DNA from: Rosenbergiella metrosideri
Lineage (GTDB): Bacteria; Pseudomonadota; Gammaproteobacteria; Enterobacterales; Enterobacteriaceae
Assembly (NCBI RefSeq): GCF_022602565.1
Contig: NZ_JALBCV010000018.1
Coordinates: forward strand, 1 to 64,000
Reading direction: 5' to 3'
DNA length: 64,000 bases
Position 1 is the first letter of the stretch; each line of letters opens with the position of its first letter. A program made the translations under genes and the position numbers. Below the pieces are notes generated by a model. That model did not search any database, was not told the DNA's origin, and worked only from the letters and a program-made list of their open reading frames with translations. Below are positions 38,857-49,463 of this stretch, piece by piece.

Positions 38857-39426
38857 ATGACTTCACCGAACTATAACACGCTTAACAGCGAACTCGCGAC
38901 ACAAGGTGTCGGTATGACCGCCGCTGAGATGCATGGTTTACTCAGCGGAATTCTTTGCGGTGGGACTAAAGATCATAGCTGGAAAGCACTGGTTCATGAC
39001 CTCACCAATGAAGGTATCGCCTTCTCTGTCCAACTCAATCAATTCTTGCAAGCGGTATACGATAATACATTGCACTCGCTAGAGGAAGATGGATTCAATT
39101 TTCAACTCTATTTACCGGATGACCAAGGTGATAACGTCTTTGAGCGCGCCGATGCACTCGCCGGCTGGGTAAACCATTTTCTACTAGGCTTAGGGGTCAC
39201 GCAGCCGAAATTAGATAAAGTGAAGGGAGAAGCCGGGGAAGCCATCGACGATCTGCGCACTATTGCTCAATTAGGCTACGACGAAGATGAAGATCCGGAA
39301 GAACTTGCACAATCTTTGGAGGAAGTCATTGAATATGTCAGAGTCGCTGCTTTACTCTGTCATGAAACCTTCAATACACCGCAATCGGATGCCTCAGCTG
39401 TCACACAGGGTCCAACATTACATTGA
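38857..39426 (+). CDS. ygfB: YgfB family protein (UPF0149)
   Basis: 189 residues (E. coli 192). All-helical and acidic. [17 protein letters not shown] near residue 20, [18 protein letters not shown] and [37 protein letters not shown] are family signatures. Function is not firmly known. First gene of ygfB-pepP-ubiH-ubiI, where it is usually found. Confidence 0.94.
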   Translation: MTSPNYNTLNSELATQGVGMTAAEMHGLLSGILCGGTKDHSWKALVHDLTNEGIAFSVQLNQFLQAVYDNTLHSLEEDGFNFQLYLPDDQGDNVFERADALAGWVNHFLLGLGVTQPKLDKVKGEAGEAIDDLRTIAQLGYDEDEDPEELAQSLEEVIEYVRVAALLCHETFNTPQSDASAVTQGPTLH

Positions 39427-39464
39427 TCCTTTCACGGTAAAATGGGTTACAGGGAGCTTAGGGT

Positions 39465-40811
39465 ATGATTTCTCAGAAAAATTACTGTCAACGCCGTCAG
39501 GCCTTGCTGAAAAAGATGGTACCGGGTAGCGCGGCATTAATTTTTGCTGCGCCAGAGGTTACCAGAAGCCGAGATACCGAATATCTCTTTCGCCAAAATA
39601 GTGACTTCTGGTACTTCACCGGCTTTAACGAGCCTGAGGCGCTACTCATTCTGATTAAGAGTGATGAACAGCATAACCACAGTATACTCTTTAACCGTTA
39701 CCGTGATCCCCATGCCGAGATCTGGTTTGGTCGCCGCCTTGGCCAAGAAGCCGCAATCGATAAGCTTGGCGTTGACCGTGCGCTTCCATGGGGAGAAATT
39801 GATGAGCAACTGGCGCAGGTGCTTAACGGGTTAACCACGATTTATCATGCCAGTGGCGAATACGATTTTGCGGATCAAAAAGTTGCCGCTGCATTAAAAA
39901 CCTTGCGTGAAGGATCGCGGAAAAACCTTAGCGCGCCGACCACTGTCATCGATTGGCGACCCATTGTCCATGACATGCGCGTGATTAAAGATGAAGAAGA
40001 ACTGGCGATCTTACGTGAGGCTGGGCGTATCAGTGCGCTCGCTCACCAGCGCGCAATGCAGCAATGTCAGCACGGCATGTATGAGTATCAGTTGGAAGGT
40101 GAAATCCATCATGAATTCTCTCGACACGGGTCTCGATTCCCCTCCTACAATACCATTGTCGGAGGAGGTGATAATGCCTGCATTCTTCATTACACTGAAA
40201 ATGAATCTCGACTTAAACAGGGGGACTTAGTCCTGATCGATGCGGGCTGTGAGCTATATGGTTACGCAGGGGATATCACCCGAACATTTCCTGTCGACGG
40301 AAAATTTACCGCCCCACAACGCCAACTCTACGAGATCGTTTTGCAAGCCTTAACGACTGCCTTATCCCTGTTTCGCCCTGGCGTAACCATCGCTGAGGTG
40401 ACAGAAGCGGTTGTGCGTATCAAGGTTGAAGGCCTAGTACGCCTAGGAATTTTAGAAGGCGAGGTCACGCAATTGATCGAAGAGAAATCGTATCGTCCCT
40501 ATTTTATGCATGGTTTAAGTCACTGGCTCGGTCTGGATGTGCATGATGTCGGCCATTATGGCAGCGCGGATCGTACCCGTGTCCTAGAACCGGGCATGGT
40601 ATTAACCGTTGAACCGGGACTTTATATTGCCCCTGATGCCAAGGTGCCTGAATGCTATCGCGGCATTGGGATTCGTATTGAAGACGATATCGTGATCACC
40701 GAAACCGGGCATGAAAATTTAACCGAGCAGGTCGTGAAAGATCCTGATGCCATTGAAGAGTTAATGCAATCGGCGCAGGCATGTCGTCAAGGTGAAAATA
40801 AGCCACTATGA
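39465..40811 (+). CDS. pepP: Xaa-Pro aminopeptidase PepP
   Basis: 448 residues (E. coli 441). The N-terminal creatinase-like domain has GSAALIFAAPEVTRSRDTEY. The C-terminal pita-bread domain has the two-Mn2+ ligands in LIDAGCELYGYAGDITRTFP, FMHGLSHWLGLDVHDVG and the final Glu residues in LTVEPGLYI / RIEDDIVIT. Removes N-terminal residues preceding proline. Overlaps ubiH by 4 nt (ATGA). Confidence 0.97.
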   Translation: MISQKNYCQRRQALLKKMVPGSAALIFAAPEVTRSRDTEYLFRQNSDFWYFTGFNEPEALLILIKSDEQHNHSILFNRYRDPHAEIWFGRRLGQEAAIDKLGVDRALPWGEIDEQLAQVLNGLTTIYHASGEYDFADQKVAAALKTLREGSRKNLSAPTTVIDWRPIVHDMRVIKDEEELAILREAGRISALAHQRAMQQCQHGMYEYQLEGEIHHEFSRHGSRFPSYNTIVGGGDNACILHYTENESRLKQGDLVLIDAGCELYGYAGDITRTFPVDGKFTAPQRQLYEIVLQALTTALSLFRPGVTIAEVTEAVVRIKVEGLVRLGILEGEVTQLIEEKSYRPYFMHGLSHWLGLDVHDVGHYGSADRTRVLEPGMVLTVEPGLYIAPDAKVPECYRGIGIRIEDDIVITETGHENLTEQVVKDPDAIEELMQSAQACRQGENKPL

Positions 40812-41986
40812 GCGTAATTATTGTCGGCGGTGGGATGGCTGGGGCAACGCTTGCGCTTGCGCTTTCCACCTTATCGCAGGGTCATATTCCGGTCACCCTC
40901 ATTGAGGGGAGCTCCCCGCAGGATGCCGCCCATCCCGGGTTTGATAGCCGAGCGATAGCGCTGGCGGCGGGAACCTGCCAGCAACTTGCACGTATCGGTG
41001 TCTGGTCGGCACTGGAGCCTTATGCAACGCCTATTACTGACATCCATGTCTCTGACCGCGGCCATCTTGGCCAAGTCGAACTCTGTCGGGATGATTACCA
41101 TTTACCTGCCTTAGGCAACGTGATCGAACTGCAAGCGGCAGGAAAAGTTCTGTTTAATCAGTTACAACAGGCAGCTGGTGTCACGCTACTTTGCCCGGAA
41201 AAAGTGGTCGAGATGACCCGTACGGCACAGCAGGTATCGGTCACACTGGAAAGCGGTCAAACGCTAGACGCACAGACGTTAGTCATCGCCAGCGGCAGTC
41301 GATCTGCCTTGGCGACTCAAGCTGGCTTTACTTGGCAACGTGATGATTACCAGCAAGTTGCCATTATCGCGAATGTCAGTACTTCAATGCCACATAATGG
41401 TCGAGCCTACGAACGTTTCACTCAGCATGGGCCTATTGCCCTATTGCCGATGTCAGATAACCGTTTATCCTTGGTGTGGTGTGTAGCAGCATCGACCAGT
41501 GAAAGGCTATTAGCGGCTGATAAGTCGACATTCCTGCAGCAATTACAACGTGAGTTTGGCTGGCGACTCGGGCAATTTACGCAAGTTGGCCAGCGCGAGT
41601 CCTATCCACTAAGCTTGCATCAAGCGCAGTCGTTGATCACACACCGCGCCGTAGTGATTGGTAATGCTGCACAATCTCTTCATCCTATTGCAGGTCAGGG
41701 CTTTAACCTTGGGCTGAGGGATGTGATGAGTTTGGCCGAAACCCTAGCAGAGGCTGATAAACAGCAGCAGGATATGGGGCAGTTTAGTGTATTAAATCGC
41801 TACCAGCAGCGAAGAGCACAAGACCGTGCAACAACCATTGCTATTACCGATGGTTTAGTTCGACTCTTTGCCAATGATAACCTGCCTCTCATTATTGGCC
41901 GTAACCTGGGGTTACTCGCGATGGAACGAGTTACCGGGTTAAAGCACCACCTCGCTAGCCGAACCTTAGGCTGGGTTAAACGTTAA
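40808..41986 (+). CDS. ubiH: 2-octaprenyl-6-methoxyphenol hydroxylase UbiH, with altered DG motif
   Basis: 392 residues (E. coli 392). Aromatic flavoprotein hydroxylase of ubiquinone synthesis. FAD motif GGGMAGATLA is near the start, HPGFDSRAIALAAGTCQQLARIGVW is the UbiH hallmark, and GNAAQSLHPIAGQGFNLGLRD is the third FAD motif. The middle motif is ASGSRSALA where family members, including ubiI next door and E. coli UbiH, have ADG; Asp is replaced by Ser. Translationally coupled to pepP. Confidence 0.93.
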   Translation: MSVIIVGGGMAGATLALALSTLSQGHIPVTLIEGSSPQDAAHPGFDSRAIALAAGTCQQLARIGVWSALEPYATPITDIHVSDRGHLGQVELCRDDYHLPALGNVIELQAAGKVLFNQLQQAAGVTLLCPEKVVEMTRTAQQVSVTLESGQTLDAQTLVIASGSRSALATQAGFTWQRDDYQQVAIIANVSTSMPHNGRAYERFTQHGPIALLPMSDNRLSLVWCVAASTSERLLAADKSTFLQQLQREFGWRLGQFTQVGQRESYPLSLHQAQSLITHRAVVIGNAAQSLHPIAGQGFNLGLRDVMSLAETLAEADKQQQDMGQFSVLNRYQQRRAQDRATTIAITDGLVRLFANDNLPLIIGRNLGLLAMERVTGLKHHLASRTLGWVKR

Positions 41987-42001
41987 ATTAAGAGAATATT
42001 C

Positions 42002-43207
42002 ATGCAAAGCTACGATATTATTATTGCTGGTGGGGGAATGGTCGGCCTCGCAGTCGCGTGTGGTCTTAAAGAGTCAGGACTCAGTGTTGCGGTCCTCGAA
42101 CAAGGAGCGGCCCCACACTTTAGCCCACAGGACCCGCTATCGGTGCGGGTGTCGGCAATCAACCGAGCAAGCCAACGTCTCTTGGAAAAATTGGGGGTGT
42201 GGCAAGATATCCTGCAAATGCGTGCCAGCTGTTATCACGGTATGAAAGTCTGGGAAAAAGATAGCTTCGGACACATCGCCTTCGATGACGCTGAGCTGGG
42301 TGGCCACGGCTTAGGGTATATCATTGAAAATTCTGTACTGCATGCAGCCCTATGGCGTCAGGCTGAAAAATTGTCGCATATTACGCTTCTCCCAAATGCC
42401 GCCCTAGTCCAGACCGCCTTCGGTGACAACGAGACCTTTGTCAGCTTACAAGATGGCAGCATGATGACCGCCCGCTTGATGGTGGCAGCAGATGGCGCCC
42501 AGTCTTGGCTCAGAGCAAAAGCTGACATACCTTTAACCTTCTGGGATTACAAGCATCACGCATTAGTCGCGAATATCTGTACCGAACAGCCTCACCAAGG
42601 GGTCGCCCGCCAGGTTTTCCACGGCGAAGGCATTCTCGCTTTTCTTCCTTTTGAAGATCCGCACCATTGTTCAATTGTCTGGTCCACTGAGCCGCAAACC
42701 GCGAAAAAGCTTAGCTTAATGGATGAATCATTATTCTGTCAGCAACTGGCTGTCACATTTGATATGCAGTTAGGGCCTTGTACTCTGAACAGTGAACGTA
42801 AAACTTTCCCGTTAACGGCACGTTACGCCCGACAATTTGCCAGCCATCGACTTGTGTTAGTGGGTGATGCGGCACACACCATTCACCCGCTGGCGGGACA
42901 GGGAGTGAATCTCGGCTTTATGGATGCTGCCGAGCTTATCGGCCAACTTATTCGTCTACAGCAAGAGGGTAAAGATATTGGTCAACACCTCTATCTTCGC
43001 CGCTATGAACGCTTGAGAAAGCTCAGTGCGGCCAAAATGCTGGCGAGTATGCAAAGCTTCCAAGACCTCTTTGCAGGGCAACATCCACTGAAAAAAATGG
43101 TGCGTGATATCGGCTTGACCCTTGCGGATAAGCTACCTGGGATTAAACCACAGCTCATTAAGCAGGCCTTGGGTGAACACGATTTACCCGAGTGGCTGCG
43201 TAAATAG
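42002..43207 (+). CDS. ubiI: 2-octaprenylphenol C5-hydroxylase UbiI (VisC)
   Basis: 401 residues (E. coli 400). FAD motif GGGMVGLAVA (10-19), intact AADGAQSWLR, and GDAAHTIHPLAGQGVNLGFMD. Introduces the first ring hydroxyl at C5 in aerobic ubiquinone synthesis. 15 nt after ubiH, with AAGAGAA upstream. Confidence 0.96.
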   Translation: MQSYDIIIAGGGMVGLAVACGLKESGLSVAVLEQGAAPHFSPQDPLSVRVSAINRASQRLLEKLGVWQDILQMRASCYHGMKVWEKDSFGHIAFDDAELGGHGLGYIIENSVLHAALWRQAEKLSHITLLPNAALVQTAFGDNETFVSLQDGSMMTARLMVAADGAQSWLRAKADIPLTFWDYKHHALVANICTEQPHQGVARQVFHGEGILAFLPFEDPHHCSIVWSTEPQTAKKLSLMDESLFCQQLAVTFDMQLGPCTLNSERKTFPLTARYARQFASHRLVLVGDAAHTIHPLAGQGVNLGFMDAAELIGQLIRLQQEGKDIGQHLYLRRYERLRKLSAAKMLASMQSFQDLFAGQHPLKKMVRDIGLTLADKLPGIKPQLIKQALGEHDLPEWLRK

Positions 43208-43218
43208 AAGGAGGGGAG

Positions 43219-43875
43219 ATGGCTCACCACTCGATTGCGATAGGTAACAATACGGCACTGCTTGTCGTCGATGTTCAAAACGATTTTCTGCCGCAGGGAG
43301 CGCTAGCGGTACCTCGGGGTGATGAAGTGATCCCGGTTATTAACCAGATTGCACCGTTATTCCAGCAGGTGGTCATTACCCAAGATTGGCATCCTGCCGG
43401 CCATTCCTCCTTCAGTTCCTCTCACCCGGGGTATCAAGATTACCAAGTAATTGATATGCCCTATGGCCCGCAATGTTTATGGCCGGATCACTGTATACAA
43501 GGGAGTGTCGGGGCTGAATTATCGGATGATTTATCCCTTCCTCATGCCAGATTGATTCTCCGTAAAGGCGTTCATCAATCCATCGACAGCTACTCTGCCT
43601 TTTTAGAGGCGGATCGCAGTACCTCAACCGGGCTGCTGGCCTGGCTGCAAGCGCAGGGGATCGATCAGGTGGTGATAACCGGACTTGCCACAGATTTCTG
43701 TGTTGCATGGACGGCTATAGACGCGGCTCAAGCGGGATTAGCCACTTGGGTAGTAGAGGATGCTTGCCGAGCGATCGATATTGACGGATCACTGCAACGC
43801 GCCAAGCTGGCGATGCAAGATGCTGGTGTGATTTTCCTCACATCTCAGCAATTGCACCAAGGTTGTGAAAGCTGA
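43219..43875 (+). CDS. pncA: Nicotinamidase PncA
   Basis: 218 residues (E. coli 213). Isochorismatase-like hydrolase converting nicotinamide to nicotinate for NAD salvage. The catalytic triad is D18 (LLVVDVQNDFLP), K116 (ILRKGVHQSIDSYSAF) and C161 (GLATDFCVAWTAIDA). Metal ligands are D56/H58 (QDWHPAGH) and H91 (WPDHCIQG). Strong SD AAGGAGGGG. It lies 11 nt after ubiI, likely in the same transcript. In E. coli pncA is elsewhere, so this is a local insertion. Confidence 0.94.
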   Translation: MAHHSIAIGNNTALLVVDVQNDFLPQGALAVPRGDEVIPVINQIAPLFQQVVITQDWHPAGHSSFSSSHPGYQDYQVIDMPYGPQCLWPDHCIQGSVGAELSDDLSLPHARLILRKGVHQSIDSYSAFLEADRSTSTGLLAWLQAQGIDQVVITGLATDFCVAWTAIDAAQAGLATWVVEDACRAIDIDGSLQRAKLAMQDAGVIFLTSQQLHQGCES

Positions 43876-43881
43876 TTTATT

Positions 43882-43918
43882 CTAATTATTGACCATTTCC
43901 ACCCTTAGGAAAACTAAT
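43882..43918 (+). promoter_or_regulatory. Possible GcvA-type sites
   Basis: CTAAT at 43882-43886 and 43914-43918, 32 bp apart (about three helical turns), 300-340 nt upstream of gcvT. E. coli gcv also has GcvA sites far upstream. The pentamer is short and common in AT-rich DNA, so evidence is weak. Confidence 0.3.
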
Positions 43919-43986
43919 CCGAAAGCGAATAAAATAGTCCGAGCAGGCTAAATGAGTCGAATGGCCTATCTTATTTTTCTCTCTAG

Positions 43987-44011
43987 ATGGCGGCTTTTGT
44001 CGCCATTTTTC
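43987..44011 (+). terminator. Terminator downstream of pncA
   Basis: ATGGCGGC (43987-43994), loop TTTT, GTCGCCAT (43999-44006), then TTTT. 8-bp stem with one G-U. Confidence 0.8.
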
Positions 44012-44219
44012 TGCTTAATGCCGCCTTATTTTATCAATCACCTCTGCTTAAGCGTGTCCGCTCCTTTTTGGTGCATCACAGCTTTGCCCCTATTTCACCT
44101 TATGGCTAAGCGATGAAATGAGTGATAACGTGCAAGAAAGGTAACGTTTGCGTTTCTAACCCTAACGCTCGACCTCAGCAAGCTAACTCACCGCGATTTC
44201 ACGCGGCAGAAGGAGTGTT

Positions 44220-45314
44220 ATGAGTCAACAAACCCCTCTCTTTGCACAACACCAAGCCTGCGGTGCACGCATGGTCGACTTCCACGGATGGCTAATGCCA
44301 CTGCATTATGGTTCCCAGCTTGATGAGCATCATGCCGTGCGCCGTGCAGCAGGTATGTTTGATGTATCCCATATGACCATTGTCGACCTGACTGGCGCCC
44401 GTACCCGACAATTTCTACGTTATCTGTTAGCCAATGATGTGGCTAAGTTGACGCAGCCTGGTAAGGCGCTCTATAGCGCCATGCTGAATGCCTCGGCAGG
44501 CGTTATCGATGACTTGATTGTCTATTTTATCGATGAGCAACACTTCCGTTTAGTCGTCAACTCAGCAACACGCGAAAACGATCTAGCGTGGATCTCAGAA
44601 CAGTCTAAAGAATATGGTATTCAAATTGAGGAACGACGAGACTTAGCGCTTATCGCAATACAAGGCCCTGAGGCAATAGAGAAAAGCCAATCGGTGATGA
44701 GTACTGAACAGCGTGCTGCGGTAGCGGAACTCAAGCCCTTCTTCTCAGTGGAAAGCGGCGGCTGGTTTATCGCGACCACTGGCTATACCGGTGAACGAGG
44801 CTATGAAATCGCACTCCCTGCCAAGCAGGCTGCATCGCTATGGCAAGCATTACTTGCGGTAGGCGTCAAACCGGCTGGCTTAGGGGCGCGAGATACCTTG
44901 CGCCTCGAAGCGGGATTAAATCTTTATGGGCAAGAGATGGATGAGGCGATTAACCCGCTTGCCGCGAATATGGCTTGGACGGTGGCTTGGCAACCGGAAG
45001 AACGGGAGTTTATCGGTAGAGCGGCGCTCGAACGTCTACAAGAGCAAGGCACTGAAAAACTGGTTGGCTTGGTACTGCATGAGAAAGGCGTCCTGCGTAA
45101 TGCTTTACCGGTCTCCTTTACCGATATCAATGGAAATCCTCAGCAAGGCGTTATCACCAGTGGTTCGTTCTCCCCGACATTGGGCTGCAGTATCGCGCTT
45201 GCACGGGTGCCGGCAACGGTAGGGGATAAGGCTGTCGTACTGATTCGCCAGCGTGAACTGTCCGTGTCTGTTACGCAACCCTGCTTTGTCCGCGCAGGTA
45301 AATCATTGATTTAA
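44220..45314 (+). CDS. gcvT: Glycine cleavage system T protein (aminomethyltransferase)
   Basis: 364 residues (E. coli 364). [37 protein letters not shown] near the start, [18 protein letters not shown] and [23 protein letters not shown] are canonical folate-binding features. Transfers the methylene from the H-protein to THF, releasing NH3. AAGGAG precedes ATG. First gene of gcvTHP. Confidence 0.97.
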   Translation: MSQQTPLFAQHQACGARMVDFHGWLMPLHYGSQLDEHHAVRRAAGMFDVSHMTIVDLTGARTRQFLRYLLANDVAKLTQPGKALYSAMLNASAGVIDDLIVYFIDEQHFRLVVNSATRENDLAWISEQSKEYGIQIEERRDLALIAIQGPEAIEKSQSVMSTEQRAAVAELKPFFSVESGGWFIATTGYTGERGYEIALPAKQAASLWQALLAVGVKPAGLGARDTLRLEAGLNLYGQEMDEAINPLAANMAWTVAWQPEEREFIGRAALERLQEQGTEKLVGLVLHEKGVLRNALPVSFTDINGNPQQGVITSGSFSPTLGCSIALARVPATVGDKAVVLIRQRELSVSVTQPCFVRAGKSLI

Positions 45315-45328
45315 TTATGGAGAATAAA

Positions 45329-45715
45329 ATGAGCAATGTACCAAAACACCTAAAATACCTTGATAGCCACGAATGGGTACGTCAAGAAGAGGATGGATCG
45401 GTCACTGTGGGAATCACCGAACATGCACAAAGCCTACTCGGCGACATGGTGTTTGTAGATCTGCCTGAAGTCGGTCGTGAAGTCAGCGTCGGCGACGACT
45501 GCGCGGTTGCCGAATCGGTTAAAGCGGCCTCTGATATTTATGCGCCGATCAGCGGCGAGATCGTTGCAGTCAATGATGAACTCAATGACAGCCCTGAGCT
45601 TGTAAACACCTCTCCTTACGAGGCGGGTTGGTTATTTAACATTAAGATCACTAACGAAAATGAGCTTAACCAATTACTTGATGCCGATGCCTACCAAACC
45701 TTGATCAATAAGTGA
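45329..45715 (+). CDS. gcvH: Glycine cleavage system H protein
   Basis: 128 residues from ATG 45329 (GGAG 6 nt upstream); an in-frame ATG at 45317 is only 2 nt after gcvT and would overlap the ribosome site. Lipoyl Lys65 is in [29 protein letters not shown] is diagnostic. Carries the aminomethyl intermediate on lipoate between P, T and L proteins. Confidence 0.97.
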   Translation: MSNVPKHLKYLDSHEWVRQEEDGSVTVGITEHAQSLLGDMVFVDLPEVGREVSVGDDCAVAESVKAASDIYAPISGEIVAVNDELNDSPELVNTSPYEAGWLFNIKITNENELNQLLDADAYQTLINK

Positions 45716-45723
45716 GTAAGACG

Positions 45724-48591
45724 ATGACGCAAACACTCAGCCAGTTAGAACATCCCGATGCTTTTATCCGTCGCCATATTGGCCCGGATATCGATCAACA
45801 ACAACAGATGTTGCAGCAGATTGGCGCAACTGATTTGCCGAGGTTAATTGCGTCTATCGTCCCCGAAAATATTCAGTTATCCTCTTCGCCCCTGCAATTG
45901 CCTTCGGCCAGTGAGCACCAAGCGTTGGCAGAGTTGAAAGCCATTGCGGCAAAAAACCTTCGCTATAAATCTTGGATTGGTATGGGCTACAGCGCGGTGT
46001 TAACGCCACCGGTTATACTGCGCAATGTACTTGAGAATCCCGGATGGTACACGGCTTATACTCCTTATCAACCGGAAGTGTCACAAGGGCGGCTGGAAGC
46101 CTTACTCAATTTCCAACAGGTTACGATAGATCTCACGGGAATGGACGTTGCCTCCGCCTCGCTACTTGACGAAGCAACGGCGGCGGCTGAGGCGATGGCG
46201 ATGGCTAAGCGGGTGAGCAAACGTAAAAATGCCAATAAGTTTTTTGTCGCAGAGGATATTCATCCGCAGACCCTCGATGTTATCAAAACCCGCGCAGAAA
46301 CCTTTGGGTTTGAGCTGGTGGTCGATAGCGCTGAGAAGGCGCTAGACCATCAAGATCTCTTTGGTGTCTGCCTACAATATTGCGGTTCGCAGGGAGCGTT
46401 GCACGACTATCGTCAACTGATGGCAGCGTTAACCGAGCAGGGCGTAATCATTGCTGTCGCCGCTGAATTTATGGCCTTAGTGCTTCTTGAATCACCGGGG
46501 AAATTAGGAGCTGATATCGTTTTTGGTTCGTCGCAACGTTTTGGCATTCCTATGGGTTACGGTGGCCCGCATGCGGCATTCTTTGCCACCAAAGAAGCCT
46601 ATAAGCGAGCCATGCCGGGCCGGATTATCGGCGTTTCACGTGATGTCCAAGGCAATATCGCGCTGCGGATGGCGATGCAAACTCGCGAGCAACATATCCG
46701 TCGTGAGAAAGCCAACTCTAATATCTGTACTTCCCAGGTCCTACTGGCGAATATCGCCGGGATGTACGCAGTGTGGCATGGTCCTAAAGGGTTAACACGT
46801 ATCGCCCAGCGTATTCATCGATATACGAAAATCCTCGCAAAAATCGTGCAAGATAATGGGCTAACCCTACGCTACGCGCAGTGGTTTGATACCTTAACGG
46901 TCGAGGTGCCCGATAAATCCGAGGTCCTCAAACGCGCAAAGCAGCAGCATACTAATCTGCGCAGCGACCTCTACCATGCGGTGGGGATTACGCTGGATGA
47001 AACCACGCAACGCCAAGATCTTCTCGTTTTAATAGAGGTACTGCTTGGACGTAAAATCATCGTTGATCTTGACCAAGAAGACAGTCTTGTCAGCACGCAA
47101 GTCATTATTCCAGCACCATTGCAGCGTGAAGACGCTATTCTGAGCCACCCAGTCTTTAATCAGTATCACAGCGAAACGGAGATGCTGCGCTATCTTCACA
47201 AACTTGAGCGCAAAGACTTAGCACTCAACCAAGCAATGATCCCTCTTGGCTCCTGCACGATGAAGCTCAATGCCGTCGCCGAAATGTTACCTATTACCTG
47301 GCCAGAATTTTCCGACCTCCATCCGTTCTGCCCGACGAATCAAGCCGCGGGATACCTGCAGATGATTGAACAGCTTTCTGAATGGCTGATCACCCTGACC
47401 GGTTATGACGCGCTCTGTATGCAGCCCAACTCAGGCGCCCAAGGCGAATATGCGGGGCTACTAGCTATCCGTCGTTACCATGAAAGCCGTCATCAAGCAC
47501 AACGCCATATCTGCCTTATTCCTGCTTCTGCCCATGGTACTAACCCTGCCTCCGCGCAAATGGCCGGTATGGACGTGGTAGTGGTTGCCTGTGATAAACA
47601 AGGTAATATCGATCTCGAAGACCTCCGTACCAAGGCAAGGCAAGCAGGTGATCAGCTCTCCTGCATCATGGTGACCTATCCCTCTACTCATGGGGTTTAC
47701 GAGCAGACCATTCGTGAAGTCTGCGAAATTGTCCATCAGCATGGTGGGCAAGTCTATTTGGATGGCGCCAACATGAATGCACAAGTGGGGATCACTACAC
47801 CAGGCCATATTGGTGCCGATGTCTCCCACCTTAATCTGCATAAAACGTTCTGTATTCCTCACGGCGGTGGCGGCCCAGGAATGGGACCGATAGGGGTAAA
47901 AGCGCATCTCGCGCCGTTTGTCCCAGGACACAGTATCGTCCAGTCAACCTTACTCACCGAGCAAGGTGCAGTCACTGCAGCCCCTTTTGGCAGTGCGTCG
48001 ATCCTGCCAATTAGTTGGATGTATATCAGAATGATGGGAGGCGAGGGCCTGAAGCAAGCGAGTGCCCTCGCGATTCTGAATGCTAACTATATTGCTAGCC
48101 GCTTATCGTCAGACTACGACATTCTCTATACCGGACCAGAAGGTCGTGTGGCGCATGAATGTATTCTCGATATTCGGCCTCTTAAAGAACGTAGCGTTAT
48201 CAGTGAGATGGATATCGCTAAGCGATTAATCGACTATGGCTTCCATGCACCGACCATGTCCTTCCCTGTCGCCGGGACCTTAATGGTGGAGCCAACGGAG
48301 TCCGAAAGCTTAGGTGAACTGGATCGATTCGTCGATGCGATGTTAGCTATCCGTCGCGAGATTGAGCAAGTCGCAGAAGGTCAGTGGCCCTTGGACGATA
48401 ACCCTCTGGTGAATGCCCCCCATATCCAGCAAGAACTGGTTAGCGACTGGCAACATGCCTACTCCCGTGAAACAGCGGTCTTCCCTCAGGGCGTTGAGAA
48501 TAAATACTGGCCAACGGTCAAGAGAGTGGATGATGTTTACGGCGACCGTAATTTATCTTGCTCCTGTGTACCGATCACGGATTATCAATAA
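45724..48591 (+). CDS. gcvP: Glycine dehydrogenase (decarboxylating), P protein
   Basis: 955 residues from ATG 45724, aligning with E. coli MTQTLSQLE; a GTG at 45712 overlapping the gcvH stop would add four residues. PLP Lys is in [47 protein letters not shown] and [12 protein letters not shown] are conserved. Decarboxylates glycine and passes aminomethyl to GcvH. Confidence 0.97.
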   Translation: MTQTLSQLEHPDAFIRRHIGPDIDQQQQMLQQIGATDLPRLIASIVPENIQLSSSPLQLPSASEHQALAELKAIAAKNLRYKSWIGMGYSAVLTPPVILRNVLENPGWYTAYTPYQPEVSQGRLEALLNFQQVTIDLTGMDVASASLLDEATAAAEAMAMAKRVSKRKNANKFFVAEDIHPQTLDVIKTRAETFGFELVVDSAEKALDHQDLFGVCLQYCGSQGALHDYRQLMAALTEQGVIIAVAAEFMALVLLESPGKLGADIVFGSSQRFGIPMGYGGPHAAFFATKEAYKRAMPGRIIGVSRDVQGNIALRMAMQTREQHIRREKANSNICTSQVLLANIAGMYAVWHGPKGLTRIAQRIHRYTKILAKIVQDNGLTLRYAQWFDTLTVEVPDKSEVLKRAKQQHTNLRSDLYHAVGITLDETTQRQDLLVLIEVLLGRKIIVDLDQEDSLVSTQVIIPAPLQREDAILSHPVFNQYHSETEMLRYLHKLERKDLALNQAMIPLGSCTMKLNAVAEMLPITWPEFSDLHPFCPTNQAAGYLQMIEQLSEWLITLTGYDALCMQPNSGAQGEYAGLLAIRRYHESRHQAQRHICLIPASAHGTNPASAQMAGMDVVVVACDKQGNIDLEDLRTKARQAGDQLSCIMVTYPSTHGVYEQTIREVCEIVHQHGGQVYLDGANMNAQVGITTPGHIGADVSHLNLHKTFCIPHGGGGPGMGPIGVKAHLAPFVPGHSIVQSTLLTEQGAVTAAPFGSASILPISWMYIRMMGGEGLKQASALAILNANYIASRLSSDYDILYTGPEGRVAHECILDIRPLKERSVISEMDIAKRLIDYGFHAPTMSFPVAGTLMVEPTESESLGELDRFVDAMLAIRREIEQVAEGQWPLDDNPLVNAPHIQQELVSDWQHAYSRETAVFPQGVENKYWPTVKRVDDVYGDRNLSCSCVPITDYQ

Positions 48592-48596
48592 TGCTT

Positions 48597-48628
48597 GTAA
48601 CAGTCCTCTATCGCGAGGGGGCTGTTAC
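48597..48628 (+). terminator. Hairpin after gcvP
   Basis: GTAACAG (48597-48603) / CTGTTAC (48622-48628), with inner CCTC/GAGG pairing. A T-rich stretch follows only after about 12 nt. Confidence 0.6.
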
Positions 48629-48731
48629 ACCTCCTCACAGTTTTATTTAAGCTTACAAGTGTACTCTGAATTTATTCTCAGCTAGTCTAGGTGTTCATTC
48701 ATCGGACGATAATGGAGTTAACATACCTGTT

Positions 48732-49385
48732 ATGGCTAAGACACAAACTCATTCTCCCGGATACTCATTGGCGGAAGAAATAGCAAACAGTGTAAGTCAT
48801 GGCCTAGGTTGTCTTTTTGGTGTTGTCGGCTTAGTCCTATTACTCGTTCAAGCAGTTGAGCGTGATGCCGACGTTATCACCTTCGTCAGCTATAGCCTGT
48901 ATGGTGGCAGCATGATCTTGCTGTTTCTTGCCTCGACCCTCTATCATGCCATTCCCTATCAACCGGCTAAGCCTTGGTTAAAGAAAGTCGACCACTGTGC
49001 GATTTATCTGCTTATTGCCGGGACTTATACGCCATTTCTGCTTGTCGGGCTGCGCTCGCCGTTGGCGGAAGGCCTGATGGTGGTAATATGGTCACTGGCC
49101 CTATTGGGGATTCTTTTTAAACTGGTGTTCGCTCATCGATTCAAAGTGTTATCGGTGGTGACCTATCTACTTATGGGCTGGCTCTCGTTGGTCGTGATCT
49201 ACCAAATGGCGACTAAGCTCTCGGCGGCGAGTGTATGGCTGTTGGCGATAGGTGGAATCGTCTACTCATTAGGGGTGGTTTTTTACGTCAATCGACGGAT
49301 ACCTTTCAACCACGCGATATGGCACGCCTTTGTCTTAGGCGGCGCAATTTGCCATTTTTGCGCGATCTACTTCTATATTCGGTGA
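48732..49385 (+). CDS. yqfA: YqfA, hemolysin III / PAQR family membrane protein
   Basis: 217 residues (E. coli 219). Seven predicted membrane helices. PAQR/HlyIII signatures are [44 protein letters not shown] and the C-terminal [17 protein letters not shown], with the Ser/His/Asp residues of the putative metal-dependent amidase site. Reported to affect membrane energetics; not a true haemolysin here. Confidence 0.93.
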   Translation: MAKTQTHSPGYSLAEEIANSVSHGLGCLFGVVGLVLLLVQAVERDADVITFVSYSLYGGSMILLFLASTLYHAIPYQPAKPWLKKVDHCAIYLLIAGTYTPFLLVGLRSPLAEGLMVVIWSLALLGILFKLVFAHRFKVLSVVTYLLMGWLSLVVIYQMATKLSAASVWLLAIGGIVYSLGVVFYVNRRIPFNHAIWHAFVLGGAICHFCAIYFYIR

Positions 49386-49415
49386 GTCTACCCACCGATA
49401 GACATTCTCGTTAGT

Positions 49416-49450
49416 GCCCCCTCAACGTTTTAGCTTCGAATTGAGGGGGC
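49416..49450. terminator. Convergent hairpin yqfA/ygfZ
   Basis: Perfect 10-bp inverted repeat GCCCCCTCAA (49416-49425) / TTGAGGGGGC (49441-49450), 15-nt loop. No T-tract on either side, so termination strength is uncertain. Confidence 0.6.
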
Positions 49451-49463
49451 AGGGGTTAAGGCA

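Larger units (their letters stand above)
43876..44219. other. pncA-gcvT intergenic region (gcv promoter)
   Basis: 344 nt. Holds two CTAAT pentamers (43882-43886, 43914-43918), the core of GcvA sites; the pncA terminator; then about 200 nt of leader before gcvT. I see no glycine riboswitch aptamer. Confidence 0.5.

Noticed and set aside
43876-44219. Glycine riboswitch before gcvT
   Set aside because: No conserved aptamer elements seen; enterobacterial gcv operons are controlled by GcvA/GcvR/GcvB instead.
47461-47931. 156-codon frame antisense to gcvP
   Set aside because: Lies entirely within the conserved PLP domain of gcvP; codon bias of the opposite strand explains it.
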